Shown: positions 17,000 to 27,699, counted from the first letter of the stretch. The stretch is DNA of 64,000 bases from Actinomadura luzonensis (GCF_022664455.2 NZ_JAKRKC020000002.1:2232001-2296000), one strand, 5' to 3'. Numbers and translations are program-made. Notes: generated by a model not told the origin, from the sequence alone.

Positions 17000-17022
17000 A
17001 TGCTAGGTTATTCGACTAGCAT
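17000..17022. promoter_or_regulatory. Inverted repeat covering the LacI start; possible near-leaderless promoter
   Basis: ATGCTAG and CTAGCAT are seven-base perfect arms separated by nine bases, ending inside the proposed start codon. The same stretch contains TGCTAGGTT, an extended -10-like element, so transcription may begin just before the ATG at 17021. Immediately upstream a TCCCT-GT-AGGGA repeat lies at 16988-16999. No ribosome site precedes either ATG. Confidence 0.4.
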
Positions 17023-18022
17023 GAGACCCACAGCACGCCAGGTCGCCGAACTCGCGGGCGTCTCCGTCGCGACCGTCAGCTACGTCCTCAGCGGCCGCGA
17101 CCGCCCGGTCGGCGCCGAGACGCGGCAACGCGTCCTCGACGCCGCCAGGCAGCTCGGCTACACGCCCAACCAGGCCGCGCGCAGCCTGCGCAAACGCCGC
17201 ACCCAGCGGGTCTGCCTGGTGCTCAGCACGCTCGGCGGCGTCCCGTCCGACGAGCGGCTGGCCACCGACCTGCACGAGATGGCCGACGCGCGCGGCTACT
17301 CCGTCATCACGCTGGCCGTCTACAGCGAGGCCCGCGCGAAGGCGGCCGTGGACGTGCTGCGCGGCGGCATCGCCGACGGCGCGCTGGTCAACGTCGTCGG
17401 CGACCACCTCACCCGCGACATGCTCAACGACCTGGCCGCCGCCGGCCTGCCGCTGGTGGTGCTGAGCAACGAGGCCGGGCTGGAGGGCTGCGACGTCGTC
17501 AGGACGCCGCAGGCCGAGGCGTGCGAGGAGGCCGTCGAGCACCTGCTGGCGCAGGGCCGGCGGCGCATCGCGTTCCTCGCGCACCGCCACGAGCTGCACC
17601 GGGAGCAGCCCGAGGGCCGGCTCCTCGGCTACACCAGGGCCCTCGACCGGCACGGCGTCACCGAGCGGATCATCACCACGGGGGCGGATGACCGCGTGGC
17701 GGCTTACCAGACGGCCACCGAGCTGCTGCGTTCCCCCGACCGTCCCGACGCGATCTTCGCGGCCTCCGACCGGGCCGCGATCAGCGCGATCTGGGCGGCC
17801 AGGGACGCGGGGCTGCGCGTGCCCGGCGACGTCGCCGTCGTCGGCGCCGGCAACATCGACGAGGGTCTCATCACCAATCCGCAGCTCAGCACCGTCGGCC
17901 CGCTCAGGCACGACTACACCGACGTCGCCCGGCTGCTGTTCGACCGCCTCCAGGCCGAGGAGGCGCCGCCCGCCCGCGAGATCGTCCGCTCCTGGACCTA
18001 CCTGCGGCGCGGCTCCTCCTGA
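17021..18022 (+). CDS. LacI-family transcriptional regulator
   Basis: A 333-residue sugar-responsive repressor. The N-terminal helix-turn-helix RQVAELAGVSVATVSYVLSG at residues 5-24 is followed by the hinge GYTPNQAARSLRKR. The C-terminal periplasmic-binding-like domain ends with GAGNIDEGLITNPQLSTV and RSWTYLRRGS. ATG 17021 was preferred because the family normally begins right at the helix-turn-helix; ATG 17000 would add seven residues. It is followed 23 bases later by a sugar ABC transporter and a sulfatase in the same direction. The operator at 16897 suggests autoregulation and control of that operon; the inducer is presumably the transported sugar. Confidence 0.92.
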   Translation: MRPTARQVAELAGVSVATVSYVLSGRDRPVGAETRQRVLDAARQLGYTPNQAARSLRKRRTQRVCLVLSTLGGVPSDERLATDLHEMADARGYSVITLAVYSEARAKAAVDVLRGGIADGALVNVVGDHLTRDMLNDLAAAGLPLVVLSNEAGLEGCDVVRTPQAEACEEAVEHLLAQGRRRIAFLAHRHELHREQPEGRLLGYTRALDRHGVTERIITTGADDRVAAYQTATELLRSPDRPDAIFAASDRAAISAIWAARDAGLRVPGDVAVVGAGNIDEGLITNPQLSTVGPLRHDYTDVARLLFDRLQAEEAPPAREIVRSWTYLRRGSS

Positions 18023-18045
18023 AAGCCCCAGAAGGGAAAAGCGAG

Positions 18046-19332
18046 ATGTCCCCCACTCTCAGCCGCCGTGACCTGCTCCGCCTGGCCGGGGCCGCCGCCA
18101 CCGCGTCCGCCGCCGTGCCCGTCCTCACGGCCTGCGCGGGCGCGCCGCCCGCGCCCTCGGCCGGCGGCGGCGAGCCGGGCACGTTCACCGTCTACTGGAA
18201 CGCCGGCCACGACTACCAGGCCTACCGGAAGGTCGTCGCCGAGTTCGAGCAGGCCAACAAGGTGAAGGTCAACCTGCAGAAGTACCAGTGGCCGGACCTC
18301 CGCACCCGGCTGCTGGCCGACTTCGCCTCCGGGACCGTTCCCGACCTGGTGGAGGAGCCCGGCGGGTGGGTGCAGGAGTTCGCGATCTCCGGCAACGCCC
18401 GCTCGTTGCAGGACTTCGTGGACCGCGACGGTGAGGCCATGGGCTTCCCCGCCGACTGGCAGCCGGTCACCGTGGAGCGCAACTCCTACCAGGGCAAGGT
18501 GTACGGGGTGCAGCTCCACCTGACCTGCAACACGCTGCTCTACAACAAGGCCATGCTGCGCGAGGCCGGCGTGGAGGTGCCGTCGACGTGGGAGGAGTTC
18601 CTGGCGGCCGCCCGGAAGCTGACCAAGGACGGCGTGTACGGCGTCGCGCTCAACCAGGACTACACCTACCTGTGGCCGTGGATGGTGCAGGCCGGCGTCA
18701 CCCCGTACGAGCCGGGGAGCGGCGCGATCATGGAGCCGCGGGCGGCCGCCGTCGAGGCCCTGCAGTTCCAGGCCGACCTGATCCACAAGCACAAGGTCGC
18801 CCCGGTGCCGGTGTCGAGCACCGACTACTCCGGCCCGCAGAAGCTGTTCTCCGCCAGGCGCGCCGCGATGATCCTCACCGGCCCGTGGGACCTCGACCCG
18901 ATCAGGAAGACCAGCCCCGACCTGGAGCTCGGCGTCGCGCCGCCGCTGAAGCACCGGACGCGGGCCACGCAGGCGGCCGGGGTCAGCATGTTCGTGCCGG
19001 CCAAGGCCGCCCGGCCCGAGCTGTCCTGGGACTTCATCAAGCGCGTCACCGCGCTGGAGGTCGAGCAGGCCGCCACGAAGGAGACCGGCATGCTCATGCC
19101 GCGCAAGTCCTGGTCCGACCTGCCGGAAGTGCAGTCGGACCCGGACATCAAGGTCTTCGCCGACGCGCTGCCCACCGCCCAGGACTCCTCCCAGCAGGTG
19201 CGCCTGACCGGTCAGCTCGGCAAGTGGGAGGAACAGCTCAAGGTCATGTACCAGCAGGTGCTCATCCAGAACCAGCCGGCCGCCGAGGCCCTGGACGCCT
19301 TCGCCAGGTCCGCCGAGGGCTACCTCAAGTGA
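18046..19332 (+). CDS. Sugar ABC transporter substrate-binding lipoprotein
   Basis: A 428-residue family 1 solute-binding protein (SBP_bac_1, MalE-like). The signal SRRDLLRLAG...VLTAC combines a twin arginine with a lipobox ending near residue 31, implying export as a lipoprotein, possibly through Tat. The mature domain opens TFTVYWNAGHDYQAYRKVV and has VNLQKYQW and ILTGPWDLDPI, as usual for carbohydrate receptors. It overlaps the first permease by four bases and lies behind the LacI regulator. With the downstream sulfatase, a sulfated or sulfate-linked sugar is a reasonable but unproven ligand. Confidence 0.9.
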   Translation: MSPTLSRRDLLRLAGAAATASAAVPVLTACAGAPPAPSAGGGEPGTFTVYWNAGHDYQAYRKVVAEFEQANKVKVNLQKYQWPDLRTRLLADFASGTVPDLVEEPGGWVQEFAISGNARSLQDFVDRDGEAMGFPADWQPVTVERNSYQGKVYGVQLHLTCNTLLYNKAMLREAGVEVPSTWEEFLAAARKLTKDGVYGVALNQDYTYLWPWMVQAGVTPYEPGSGAIMEPRAAAVEALQFQADLIHKHKVAPVPVSSTDYSGPQKLFSARRAAMILTGPWDLDPIRKTSPDLELGVAPPLKHRTRATQAAGVSMFVPAKAARPELSWDFIKRVTALEVEQAATKETGMLMPRKSWSDLPEVQSDPDIKVFADALPTAQDSSQQVRLTGQLGKWEEQLKVMYQQVLIQNQPAAEALDAFARSAEGYLK

Positions 19333-20201
19333 GGCCCCGCACGCTCCAGGGCCGTTACGCGCGGACGGCCTACCTGTTCCTCCTCCCGGCCATCCTGTTC
19401 TTCGGCGCCTTCTTCTACCTGCCGATCGGCAACGTCGTCGCGACCAGCTTCCGCACCGGCCCGCAGGCCGACCGGTGGACGGGGCTCGGCAACTACGCCG
19501 AGGCCCTGGGCGACCCGGCCGTGCGGCACTCGTTCCTGGTGACGGTGGCGTTCGCGGTGCTGGTGGTGATCGGGTCGATCGTGCTCGGGCTGGCCCTGGC
19601 GATGGCGCTGGACCAGCCGCTCAGGGGCCGGGTGGTGTTCCGGGTGCTGCTGCTGGTGCCGTACCTGACGTCGGTCGCGATCGTCGGGCTGCTGTGGCGC
19701 AACATCCTCGACCCCGAGCTGGGCGTGCTCAACCGGGTGCTCGGCGCGCTCGGGCTGCCCGAGCAGCAGTGGCTCAACACCGCGCCGCTGCTCACCATCG
19801 CCGGCGTCACGCTGTGGCAGAGCGTCGGCTACACGATGGTGCTGTTCCTCGCCGGGCTTCAGGGCATTCCCGAGACCTACCACGAGGCCGCGCGGATCGA
19901 CGGGGCCGACGCCTGGCGGCGGTTCTGGCGGATCACGCTGCCGCTGCTCGCGCCGACGACGCTGTTCGTCTCGGTGATGGCGGTGATCTCGGGGCTGCAG
20001 GCGTTCGGGCAGGCGTACATCATCACCAACGGCGGGCCCGGCGACGCCACCGACCTGTCGGTCTTCCACATCTTCAACGTCGCCTTCCGCACCCGCGACT
20101 TCGGCTACTCCTCGGCGCAGTCGGTGCTGCTGCTCGTCGTGATCGTCGCGTTCACGCTGGTGCAGCTGCGGGCCGGGCGGCGCGGGGAGGTCACCTACTG
20201 A
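19329..20201 (+). CDS. Sugar ABC transporter permease (MalF-like)
   Basis: A 290-residue inner-membrane permease with six transmembrane helices and the ABC-ATPase docking motif in YHEAARIDGADAWRRFWRIT. It forms the channel together with the next gene product. The GTG start overlaps the receptor stop as GTGA; a start further upstream would lie inside the receptor gene. No ATPase gene is present in this operon, which is usual in actinomycetes because one shared MsiK-type ATPase, encoded elsewhere, energises many sugar importers. Confidence 0.92.
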   Translation: MRPRTLQGRYARTAYLFLLPAILFFGAFFYLPIGNVVATSFRTGPQADRWTGLGNYAEALGDPAVRHSFLVTVAFAVLVVIGSIVLGLALAMALDQPLRGRVVFRVLLLVPYLTSVAIVGLLWRNILDPELGVLNRVLGALGLPEQQWLNTAPLLTIAGVTLWQSVGYTMVLFLAGLQGIPETYHEAARIDGADAWRRFWRITLPLLAPTTLFVSVMAVISGLQAFGQAYIITNGGPGDATDLSVFHIFNVAFRTRDFGYSSAQSVLLLVVIVAFTLVQLRAGRRGEVTY

Positions 20202-21007
20202 TGCGCAAGGCCCTGCTCCACATCACGCTCGGGCTGGCCGCCCTGGTCACCGTGGTGCCGCTGCTCTACATGGTGTCGCTGTCGCTCCAGACCGAGGCCG
20301 AGACGCTGGCCGCCGACGCGGTGCTCGTCCCGGACTCGCCCCAGTGGGGCAACTACGCCGAGCTGTTCACCCGCGCGCCGTTCGGCGACTTCATCGTCAA
20401 CAGCCTGGTCGTGGCGGGCGTGATCACGCTGGCGCACCTGGTGTTCGACCCGCTCGTCGGGTACGTCTTCGCGAAGTTCCGCTTCCCGCTGCGCAACACC
20501 CTGTTCGTGGCGCTGCTGGCCACGCTCATGGTGCCGTTCTTCGTGCGGATGATCCCGCTGTACGTGCTGATGGCCAACCTGGGGTGGCTGAACACGTACC
20601 AGGGGCTGATCACGCCGTTCCTCATGGACGCCTTCGGGATCTTCCTCATGCGGCAGTTCATCCAGCCCATCCCGGACGACCTCATCAACGCCGCCCGCAT
20701 CGACGGCGCGTCGGAGCTGCGCATCTACCGCAGCGTCATCCTGCCGCAGACCCGGCCGGCGCTGGCCGTGCTCGCCCTGTTCACCTTCGTCTTCCAGTGG
20801 AACGAGTTCCTCTGGCCGCTGGTCGCCACCACCACGCCCGAGATGCGCACCATCCCGGTCGGGCTCACCCTGTTCAACCAGGAGTACTTCACGCTGTGGC
20901 ACCTGACGGCCGCGGGCTCGGTGATCCTCTTCGTGCCCACCGCCGTGCTGTTCGTCCTCACCCAGCGCTACTTCGTCCGGGGCATCGCCCTGACCGGCCT
21001 CAAATAA
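20201..21007 (+). CDS. Sugar ABC transporter permease (MalG-like)
   Basis: A 268-residue second permease subunit. It has six predicted membrane helices, the docking loop NAARIDGASELRIYRSVILP, and the C-terminal YFVRGIALTGLK that marks MalG-type proteins. The ATG shares its A with the preceding TGA stop (TGATG), so the two permeases are translationally coupled in equal amounts. It is followed 12 bases later by a sulfatase preceded by AAGGAG. Confidence 0.92.
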   Translation: MRKALLHITLGLAALVTVVPLLYMVSLSLQTEAETLAADAVLVPDSPQWGNYAELFTRAPFGDFIVNSLVVAGVITLAHLVFDPLVGYVFAKFRFPLRNTLFVALLATLMVPFFVRMIPLYVLMANLGWLNTYQGLITPFLMDAFGIFLMRQFIQPIPDDLINAARIDGASELRIYRSVILPQTRPALAVLALFTFVFQWNEFLWPLVATTTPEMRTIPVGLTLFNQEYFTLWHLTAAGSVILFVPTAVLFVLTQRYFVRGIALTGLK

Positions 21008-21019
21008 GGAGCCCTCGTC

Positions 21020-22378
21020 TTGCGTCCGAACGTGATCGTCGTCCTTACCGACCAGCAGCGGTGGGACACCGTCGGCCCGCTCACCCCCAACCTCGACAGG
21101 ATGGCCAGGAACGGCACGCAGGCCACGGTCGCGCTCACCCCGCAGCCGGTGTGCGCGCCCGCCCGCGCCGCGCTCCAGACGGGCCGGTACCCGACCACGA
21201 CCGGCGTGTACCGCAACGGGCGCGTCCTGCCGCCGGAGGAGCGCACGCTGGCGCACCACTTCGGCGCGGCCGGCTACGCCACCGGCTACATCGGCAAGTG
21301 GCACCTGGCGGGCAGCGAGCCGGTGCCGGAGGAGCAGCGCGGCGGCTACCGGTCCTGGCTGGGCGCGAACGCGCTGGAGCACACCTCCGACGCCTACCGC
21401 ACGATCGTCTTCGACGAGGCGGGCGAGCCGGTGCTGCTGCCCGGCTACCGCTCCGACGCGCTGATCGACGCCGCGATCCGGTTCGTCGCCGACCACCACG
21501 ACGAGCCGTTCTACCTGTTCGTCTCGCTGCTGGAGCCGCACCACCAGAACGAGGTGGACGACTACCCGGCCCCCGACGGCTACGAGGAGCGCTACCAGGG
21601 CGCCTGGCTGCCGCCGGACCTGGCCGCGCTCGGCGGCACCGCCCACCGCCACCTGGGCGGCTACCTCGGCCAGGTCAAACGCCTGGACGAAGGGCTCGGC
21701 CGGCTGCTGGACGCGCTGCGCAGCCTCGGCCTGCTGGACGACACGATCGTGGCCTACACCTCCGACCACGGCAACCACTTCAAGACCCGCAACGGCGAGT
21801 ACAAGCGCTCCTGCCACGACGCCTCGCTGCGGGTGCCGCTGGCGGTGCGCGGCCCCGGCTTCGACGGCGGCGGCGCGATCGCCCGCCCGGTCAGCACCCT
21901 CGACCTGCCGCCGACGCTGCTGGCGGCCGCCGGGCTGCCGGTGCCGGAGGCGATGCAGGGCCGCTCGTTCCTGCCGCTGCTCCGCGACGCCCGCGCCGAC
22001 TGGCCGGAGGAGGTGTTCTTCCAGGTCAGCGAGTCGGAGGTGGGGCGCGGCATCCGCACCTCGCGGTGGAAGTACTACGCCGTCGCCGAGGACGCCCACC
22101 CCTGGGACGACCCGGCCGCCGGCCGCTACCGCGAGCAGGCCCTCTACGACCTGGAGCACGACCCGCACGAGCTGGTGAACCTGGCCGGCTACCCGTCGCA
22201 CGCCGAGGTCGCGGCCGGGCTGCGGGAGCGGCTGGCGCGCCGGATCGCCGAGGCCGAGGGCGCCCGGCCGGAGATCGAGCCGGCCGCCGGGCGCGAGGCG
22301 CCGCACCAGACGATGACGGACCCCGAGGTGCGGCTGCGCGGCCCGCAACCGGTCCGGATCGGCCACCAGCGCAAGTAG
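21020..22378 (+). CDS. Sulfatase (formylglycine type)
   Basis: A 452-residue type I sulfatase that hydrolyses sulfate esters. The metal site opens with VVLTDQQRWDTVG, and the formylglycine motif is CAPAR with Cys45, which needs conversion by a formylglycine-generating enzyme encoded elsewhere. Further site residues are visible in GYIGKWHLAG and YTSDHGNH. There is no signal peptide, so it acts in the cytoplasm on imported substrate. The start is TTG at 21020 after an AAGGAG site. As last gene of the LacI-transporter operon it probably desulfates the imported sugar. Confidence 0.9.
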   Translation: MRPNVIVVLTDQQRWDTVGPLTPNLDRMARNGTQATVALTPQPVCAPARAALQTGRYPTTTGVYRNGRVLPPEERTLAHHFGAAGYATGYIGKWHLAGSEPVPEEQRGGYRSWLGANALEHTSDAYRTIVFDEAGEPVLLPGYRSDALIDAAIRFVADHHDEPFYLFVSLLEPHHQNEVDDYPAPDGYEERYQGAWLPPDLAALGGTAHRHLGGYLGQVKRLDEGLGRLLDALRSLGLLDDTIVAYTSDHGNHFKTRNGEYKRSCHDASLRVPLAVRGPGFDGGGAIARPVSTLDLPPTLLAAAGLPVPEAMQGRSFLPLLRDARADWPEEVFFQVSESEVGRGIRTSRWKYYAVAEDAHPWDDPAAGRYREQALYDLEHDPHELVNLAGYPSHAEVAAGLRERLARRIAEAEGARPEIEPAAGREAPHQTMTDPEVRLRGPQPVRIGHQRK

Positions 22379-22448
22379 GGGCACCGGCGCCAGGCAGGGG
22401 CACTGGCGGCGGGCAGGGGCACCGGCGGCGGGCAGGGGCGCCGGCGCG
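22377..22448. repeat. 19-bp G-rich tandem repeat
   Basis: About 3.8 copies of a 19-bp unit of the form AGGGGCACCGGCGGCGGGC begin at the sulfatase stop codon (22377, 22396, 22415, 22434). The copies differ by one to four bases. No coding function is apparent. Confidence 0.75.
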
Positions 22449-22459
22449 TGTGCGGTGAC

Positions 22460-22498
22460 GCGGCGTGACCGGTGTGCGCGCGGCACCGGTCACGCCGC
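22460..22498. terminator. Bidirectional terminator hairpin
   Basis: GCGGCGTGACCGGTG and CACCGGTCACGCCGC are 15-base perfect arms with a nine-base loop, placed between the convergent sulfatase and M28 peptidase genes. Confidence 0.85.
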
Positions 22499-22506
22499 TC
22501 AGCGGG

Positions 22507-24051
22507 TCAGCTCGCCGCGTCGGCGGGCTTGTGGGTGTGCCCGGCCCGCTCGGCCTGCCCGGCCCGCCCGGCGGCCGGGGCGGGGGCGGTGCCGATGGCG
22601 CCGGTGTCGAAGGCGTACTTGGCGGTCAGGGCGGCGATGGCGTCGGAGTTGACGTCGAGGGCCTTGTCGTCGATGTTCGCGATCGTGTCGCAGACGCTGT
22701 GGTAGCAGGGGTCGAGCGGGATCCCGGCGGTGCCGCCGAAGATCGCCGCCTCCTCCTCGGTCTTCAGCACCTCGGCGCCGGTGAACAGGCCGCCCGAGGG
22801 GATGCCGACCGCGATGAACGGCCCGTAGTCGGAGCGGCCGGTGAACGCCGTCGCCGTGTGGGGCAGGCCGCGCCCGGCGAAGAACTTCTCGAAGTCCTCC
22901 TCGATCACGTCGGACCCGGCGGGGCCCGCGGTGCCGAAGGCGTCGCCGTCGCCGTCGTAGATCCCGAACGTGTAGTTCGGCGAGGCGATCATGTCGAAGT
23001 TGAGGTACAGGGCGATCTTCGCCCGCTCCTCCTCCGTCAGGGACGCCACGTAGTGCTCGGAGCCGAGCAGGCCGAACTCCTCGGCGCCCCAGAACGCGAA
23101 GCGCACCGCGTTCTTCGGCTTGGTCCTGGCGAACTGCAGCGCCACCTCCAGGATCCCGGCGCTGCCCGAGCCGTTGTCGTTGATGCCGGGGCCCTCCTGG
23201 ACGCTGTCCAGGTGCGCGCCGAGCATGACGACGTGGTCCGGGTCGCCCTTCCTGGTCTGCGCGATCACGTTGTACGTGGTCCGCTGCTCCACGACCGGGT
23301 CCCAGTTGAGCTGGACCGTCGTGCCCGCGGCCGCGGCCAGCTCCTGGCCGACCGAGAACCGGGTGAAGAACGCCGGGATCGTCACGCCGGGCCCGCTGAG
23401 GGTGGGGTTGAGGTCGACCTCGGTGCGGCCCTCCTGGCCCTCGTTGAAGACGATGGCCGCCTTGGCGCCGGCCGCGATCGCGTTGTCCACCTTGACGCGG
23501 AAGTTGCAGGTGCCGCGCTGCATGAGCGCGACGTTGCCCGGGACGAACCCGGCGAAGTCGCTCGCCTCGCACCCCGACGTCGAGGTGTTGGCCGCCGCGC
23601 CGGGCGGCAGCACCAGGTCCACAGGCTGGATGGTGCCGCTCGCCGAGCCGGACGGGGAGTCGGCCATCGCCACGTAGTCCTGGAAGAAGCCGTAGGTGTA
23701 GGTCTTCTCCGGGGCGGGGCCGGTGCGCTTGAGCACGGGCGGGGTGCGGTAGCCGTCGAAGGTGAACTCGAACGGCTGGATCGTCACCTGGTAGCCGGCG
23801 GCGCGGAGCTTGCGGGCCACGTAGTCGCGGGAGGCGTCGAAGCCGGGGCTGCTGGAGACGCGGGTGCCGCCGTTGGCGTCCGCGATGGCCTGGAATGCTT
23901 TGAGGTGTTTCTTGACGTTCTTGCCTGAGACGTCCTTGACGAGCTTGCGGATCGCGGCGTCGTCGCGGCCGTGGGCCTCGGCGGGGGCTGCGACGGCTAA
24001 CGGGGACAGGGCCACGGCGGCCACGGTGATGGCGCCGAGTAGGGAACGCAT
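22507..24051 (-). CDS. Secreted M28-family aminopeptidase with PA domain
   Basis: A 514-residue exported zinc aminopeptidase. A signal peptide of about 26 residues (ending PAEAHG) precedes a prodomain-like segment, a protease-associated (PA) insert around GNVALMQRGTCNFRVKVDNA, and the M28 catalytic domain. Zinc ligands and catalytic residues appear in GAHLDSV, GINDNGSG, WGAEEFGLLGS (catalytic Glu and ligand), NFDMIASP and DPCYHSVCDT. The Ala/Gly/His-rich tail is low complexity. The family resembles Streptomyces griseus aminopeptidase, releasing hydrophobic N-terminal residues. It stands alone, ending at the bidirectional terminator, and its promoter faces the aldo/keto reductase. Confidence 0.92.
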   Translation of the reverse strand: MRSLLGAITVAAVALSPLAVAAPAEAHGRDDAAIRKLVKDVSGKNVKKHLKAFQAIADANGGTRVSSSPGFDASRDYVARKLRAAGYQVTIQPFEFTFDGYRTPPVLKRTGPAPEKTYTYGFFQDYVAMADSPSGSASGTIQPVDLVLPPGAAANTSTSGCEASDFAGFVPGNVALMQRGTCNFRVKVDNAIAAGAKAAIVFNEGQEGRTEVDLNPTLSGPGVTIPAFFTRFSVGQELAAAAGTTVQLNWDPVVEQRTTYNVIAQTRKGDPDHVVMLGAHLDSVQEGPGINDNGSGSAGILEVALQFARTKPKNAVRFAFWGAEEFGLLGSEHYVASLTEEERAKIALYLNFDMIASPNYTFGIYDGDGDAFGTAGPAGSDVIEEDFEKFFAGRGLPHTATAFTGRSDYGPFIAVGIPSGGLFTGAEVLKTEEEAAIFGGTAGIPLDPCYHSVCDTIANIDDKALDVNSDAIAALTAKYAFDTGAIGTAPAPAAGRAGQAERAGHTHKPADAAS

Positions 24052-24119
24052 GCTTCCGTTGCTCCTCGGTACGTGGTGGGGGACCCGGGTCGAGATGCGC
24101 GCGTTTCCTGCCCGAAAGT

Positions 24120-24129
24120 AGTAATTACT
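24120..24129. promoter_or_regulatory. Palindrome in the peptidase / reductase divergent region
   Basis: AGTAATTACT is a ten-base perfect palindrome in an A/T-rich island 23-32 bases before the aldo/keto reductase start, within otherwise G+C-rich DNA. MarR- and TetR-type repressors use sites of this kind, but no such regulator gene is adjacent. Confidence 0.35.
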
Positions 24130-24151
24130 GAGCTATTAGCCAAGATTGGGG

Positions 24152-25006
24152 ATGTCTCCCTTGCGTCACGATACGTTCACCATCGCCGGGCGGGCCGTGC
24201 ACCGGCTGGGGTTCGGCGCCATGAGCCTCACCGGACCCGGCGTGTGGGGCCCGCCGAAGGACCGCGACGCGTGCGTCCGGGTGCTGCGCCGAGCCGTCGA
24301 GCTGGGCGTCGAATTCATCGACACCGCCGACTCCTACGGGCCCTACGTCAGCGAGGAGATCATCCGCGAGGCGTTGCACCCGTACCCGGAGCACGTCGTG
24401 ATCGCCACCAAGGCCGGGTTCGTGCGTACCGGGCCGGGGGAGTGGCACCCCGTGGGGCGGCCCGCGTACCTGCGGCAGGAGGTCGAGATGAGCCTGCGCA
24501 GGCTCGGCGTGGACCGGCTCGACCTGCTCCAGCTCCACCGCATCGACCCCGAGGTGCCGCTGGAGGACCAGGTGGGCGAGCTGAAGGCGCTCCAGGACGA
24601 GGGCAAGATCGCCGAGATCGGCCTGTCCGAGGTCACCGTCGCCGACCTGGAACGGGCCCGCCGCGTCGCCCCGATCGCCACCGTCCAGAACCGCTACAAC
24701 CTCACCCTGCGCGGCTCCGAGGACGTCCTGGAGCACTGCGAGGCGCAGGGGCTCGGCTTCATCGCCTACACCCCCATCGCCAAGGGCCGGCTGGCCGCGC
24801 CCGGCGGCCCGGTGGACCACGTGGCCGAGGCCGCCGGCGCCACGCCCGCCCAGGTCAGCCTGGCCTGGCTGCTCGCCCACTCCCCGGTGCTGATCACCAT
24901 CCCCGGTACGTCGTCGGTGGCGCATCTGGAGGAGAACATGGGCGCCGCGCGGGTGTCGCTGACCGGCGGGCAGCTGGCCGAGCTGACCGAGGCGGCGGCC
25001 CGGTGA
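24152..25006 (+). CDS. Aldo/keto reductase
   Basis: A 284-residue NADPH-dependent oxidoreductase with a TIM barrel that reduces aldehydes or ketones. The catalytic tetrad is visible: Asp in FIDTADSYG, the Tyr of DSYG, Lys in VIATKAGF and His in LLQLHRID. The NADP-binding C-terminus reads PVLITIPGTSSVAHLEENMGA. The start ATG 24152 has only GGGG directly before it; TTG 24146 is in frame and translation may be leaderless. It is a single gene divergent from the M28 peptidase. Substrate is not predictable. Confidence 0.9.
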   Translation: MSPLRHDTFTIAGRAVHRLGFGAMSLTGPGVWGPPKDRDACVRVLRRAVELGVEFIDTADSYGPYVSEEIIREALHPYPEHVVIATKAGFVRTGPGEWHPVGRPAYLRQEVEMSLRRLGVDRLDLLQLHRIDPEVPLEDQVGELKALQDEGKIAEIGLSEVTVADLERARRVAPIATVQNRYNLTLRGSEDVLEHCEAQGLGFIAYTPIAKGRLAAPGGPVDHVAEAAGATPAQVSLAWLLAHSPVLITIPGTSSVAHLEENMGAARVSLTGGQLAELTEAAAR

Positions 25007-25048
25007 AGGGGCTGCTCGCCTGAGGCGTCCTGGCCGGTGGGGCTCGCC

Positions 25049-25138
25049 GCCCGCTCGTGCTGAGGGCCGGCCGCTCGTGCTGCGGCCGTTCGTGCTGAGG
25101 GCCGGCCGCTCGTGCTGCGGCCGCTCGTGCTGAGGGCC
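25049..25138. repeat. Tandem repeats of a GCTCGTGCTG unit
   Basis: Five copies of C/TTCGTGCTG alternate in a 35-bp higher-order unit (GCTGAGGGCC then GCTGCG) directly before the chitinase terminator. It appears non-coding and looks like local slippage duplication. Confidence 0.65.
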
Positions 25139-25166
25139 GGCCCGCCGGCGCGTGGCGGGCCGGCCC
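25134..25166. terminator. Terminator hairpin after chitinase
   Basis: GGGCCGGCCCGCC and GGCGGGCCGGCCC form 13-base perfect arms around a seven-base loop, 14 bases beyond the minus-strand chitinase stop. It can also serve the plus-strand aldo/keto reductase. Confidence 0.8.
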
Positions 25167-25179
25167 CCAGGTCATCGGG

Positions 25180-27117
<1,938 letters not shown>

Positions 27118-27161
27118 CGATGCTCCGACATCCGTTGGGGGTGTGTTGGGGGGTGGGATGC

Positions 27162-27186
27162 CAGGAAACTATTAGGAAAGTTTCCT
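27162..27186. promoter_or_regulatory. Glycosidase-type palindrome upstream of chitinase
   Basis: AGGAAAGTTTCCT (27174-27186) is a perfect 13-bp palindrome, 57 bases before the chitinase start, with a further half-site AGGAAACT at 27163-27170. The GAAAGTTTC core is the same as before the GH30 gene, suggesting one regulator of polysaccharide degradation. Confidence 0.6.
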
Positions 27187-27339
27187 TTTAGTTGTACGTT
27201 GACGGTAGCCTCAACCTGCGGAGGCGTCAACAAGTTCGGCGCGCGAAATCCTGAGCCCGACGGGACGGCCGTCCCGGGCCGCCGGGGGTTGATAACGGTT
27301 GCGGAACGGACGGTGACGAAAGGGGCGGCGTGCACCAGC

Positions 27340-27699
27340 ATGGGAGCCGTGGCAGGGATCACCGCCTGGCGGCGGACGCCCCAGCGGCGGGGGCCGTACG
27401 TGGCCCGCGCGCTGGCCGAGCTGCGGTCCTGGCCGGCGCTCGCGGTCAGCGACACCCGGCGCGGGGTGGCCTTCGCGGTGCGCGGCGGCGCGGAGATCCT
27501 GCGCACGGCCGGCGGCGACGAGGTGCGGGTGCGCCTCAGCGCGCCGGCGGTGGAGCGGCTGGAACCCTACCTGGCGGGCTGCGGCCAGGTGCAGGCGTGC
27601 CCCGACCCGGCCTGGGTGGCCGTCCAGGTGGACGCCGAACCCGACCTGGAGCTGCTGCTGGCGCTCACCAGCGTGGCGATCAAGGAGAATGTAGCCTGA
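27340..27699 (+). CDS. Luciferase-like domain protein (DUF5519-type)
   Basis: A 119-residue protein resembling the DUF5519 luciferase-like family, of unknown role in bacteria: RGPYVARALAELRSWPAL, then GVAFAVRGGAEILR, a basic VRVRLS strand, and the terminal LLLALTSVAIKENVA. ATG 27340 was chosen with AGGGG 14 bases upstream; an in-frame GTG at 27313 would add nine residues. It ends four bases before a RidA-family gene, so the two are an operon. It is divergent from the chitinase, but the intervening 220 bases leave room for separate promoters. Confidence 0.65.
   Translation: MGAVAGITAWRRTPQRRGPYVARALAELRSWPALAVSDTRRGVAFAVRGGAEILRTAGGDEVRVRLSAPAVERLEPYLAGCGQVQACPDPAWVAVQVDAEPDLELLLALTSVAIKENVA

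Noticed and set aside
22377..22448. Tandem repeats considered as a CRISPR array
   Set aside because: Units are contiguous 19-bp copies without spacers and no cas genes are present; the same applies to the repeats at 25049, 37412, 43461 and 52016.
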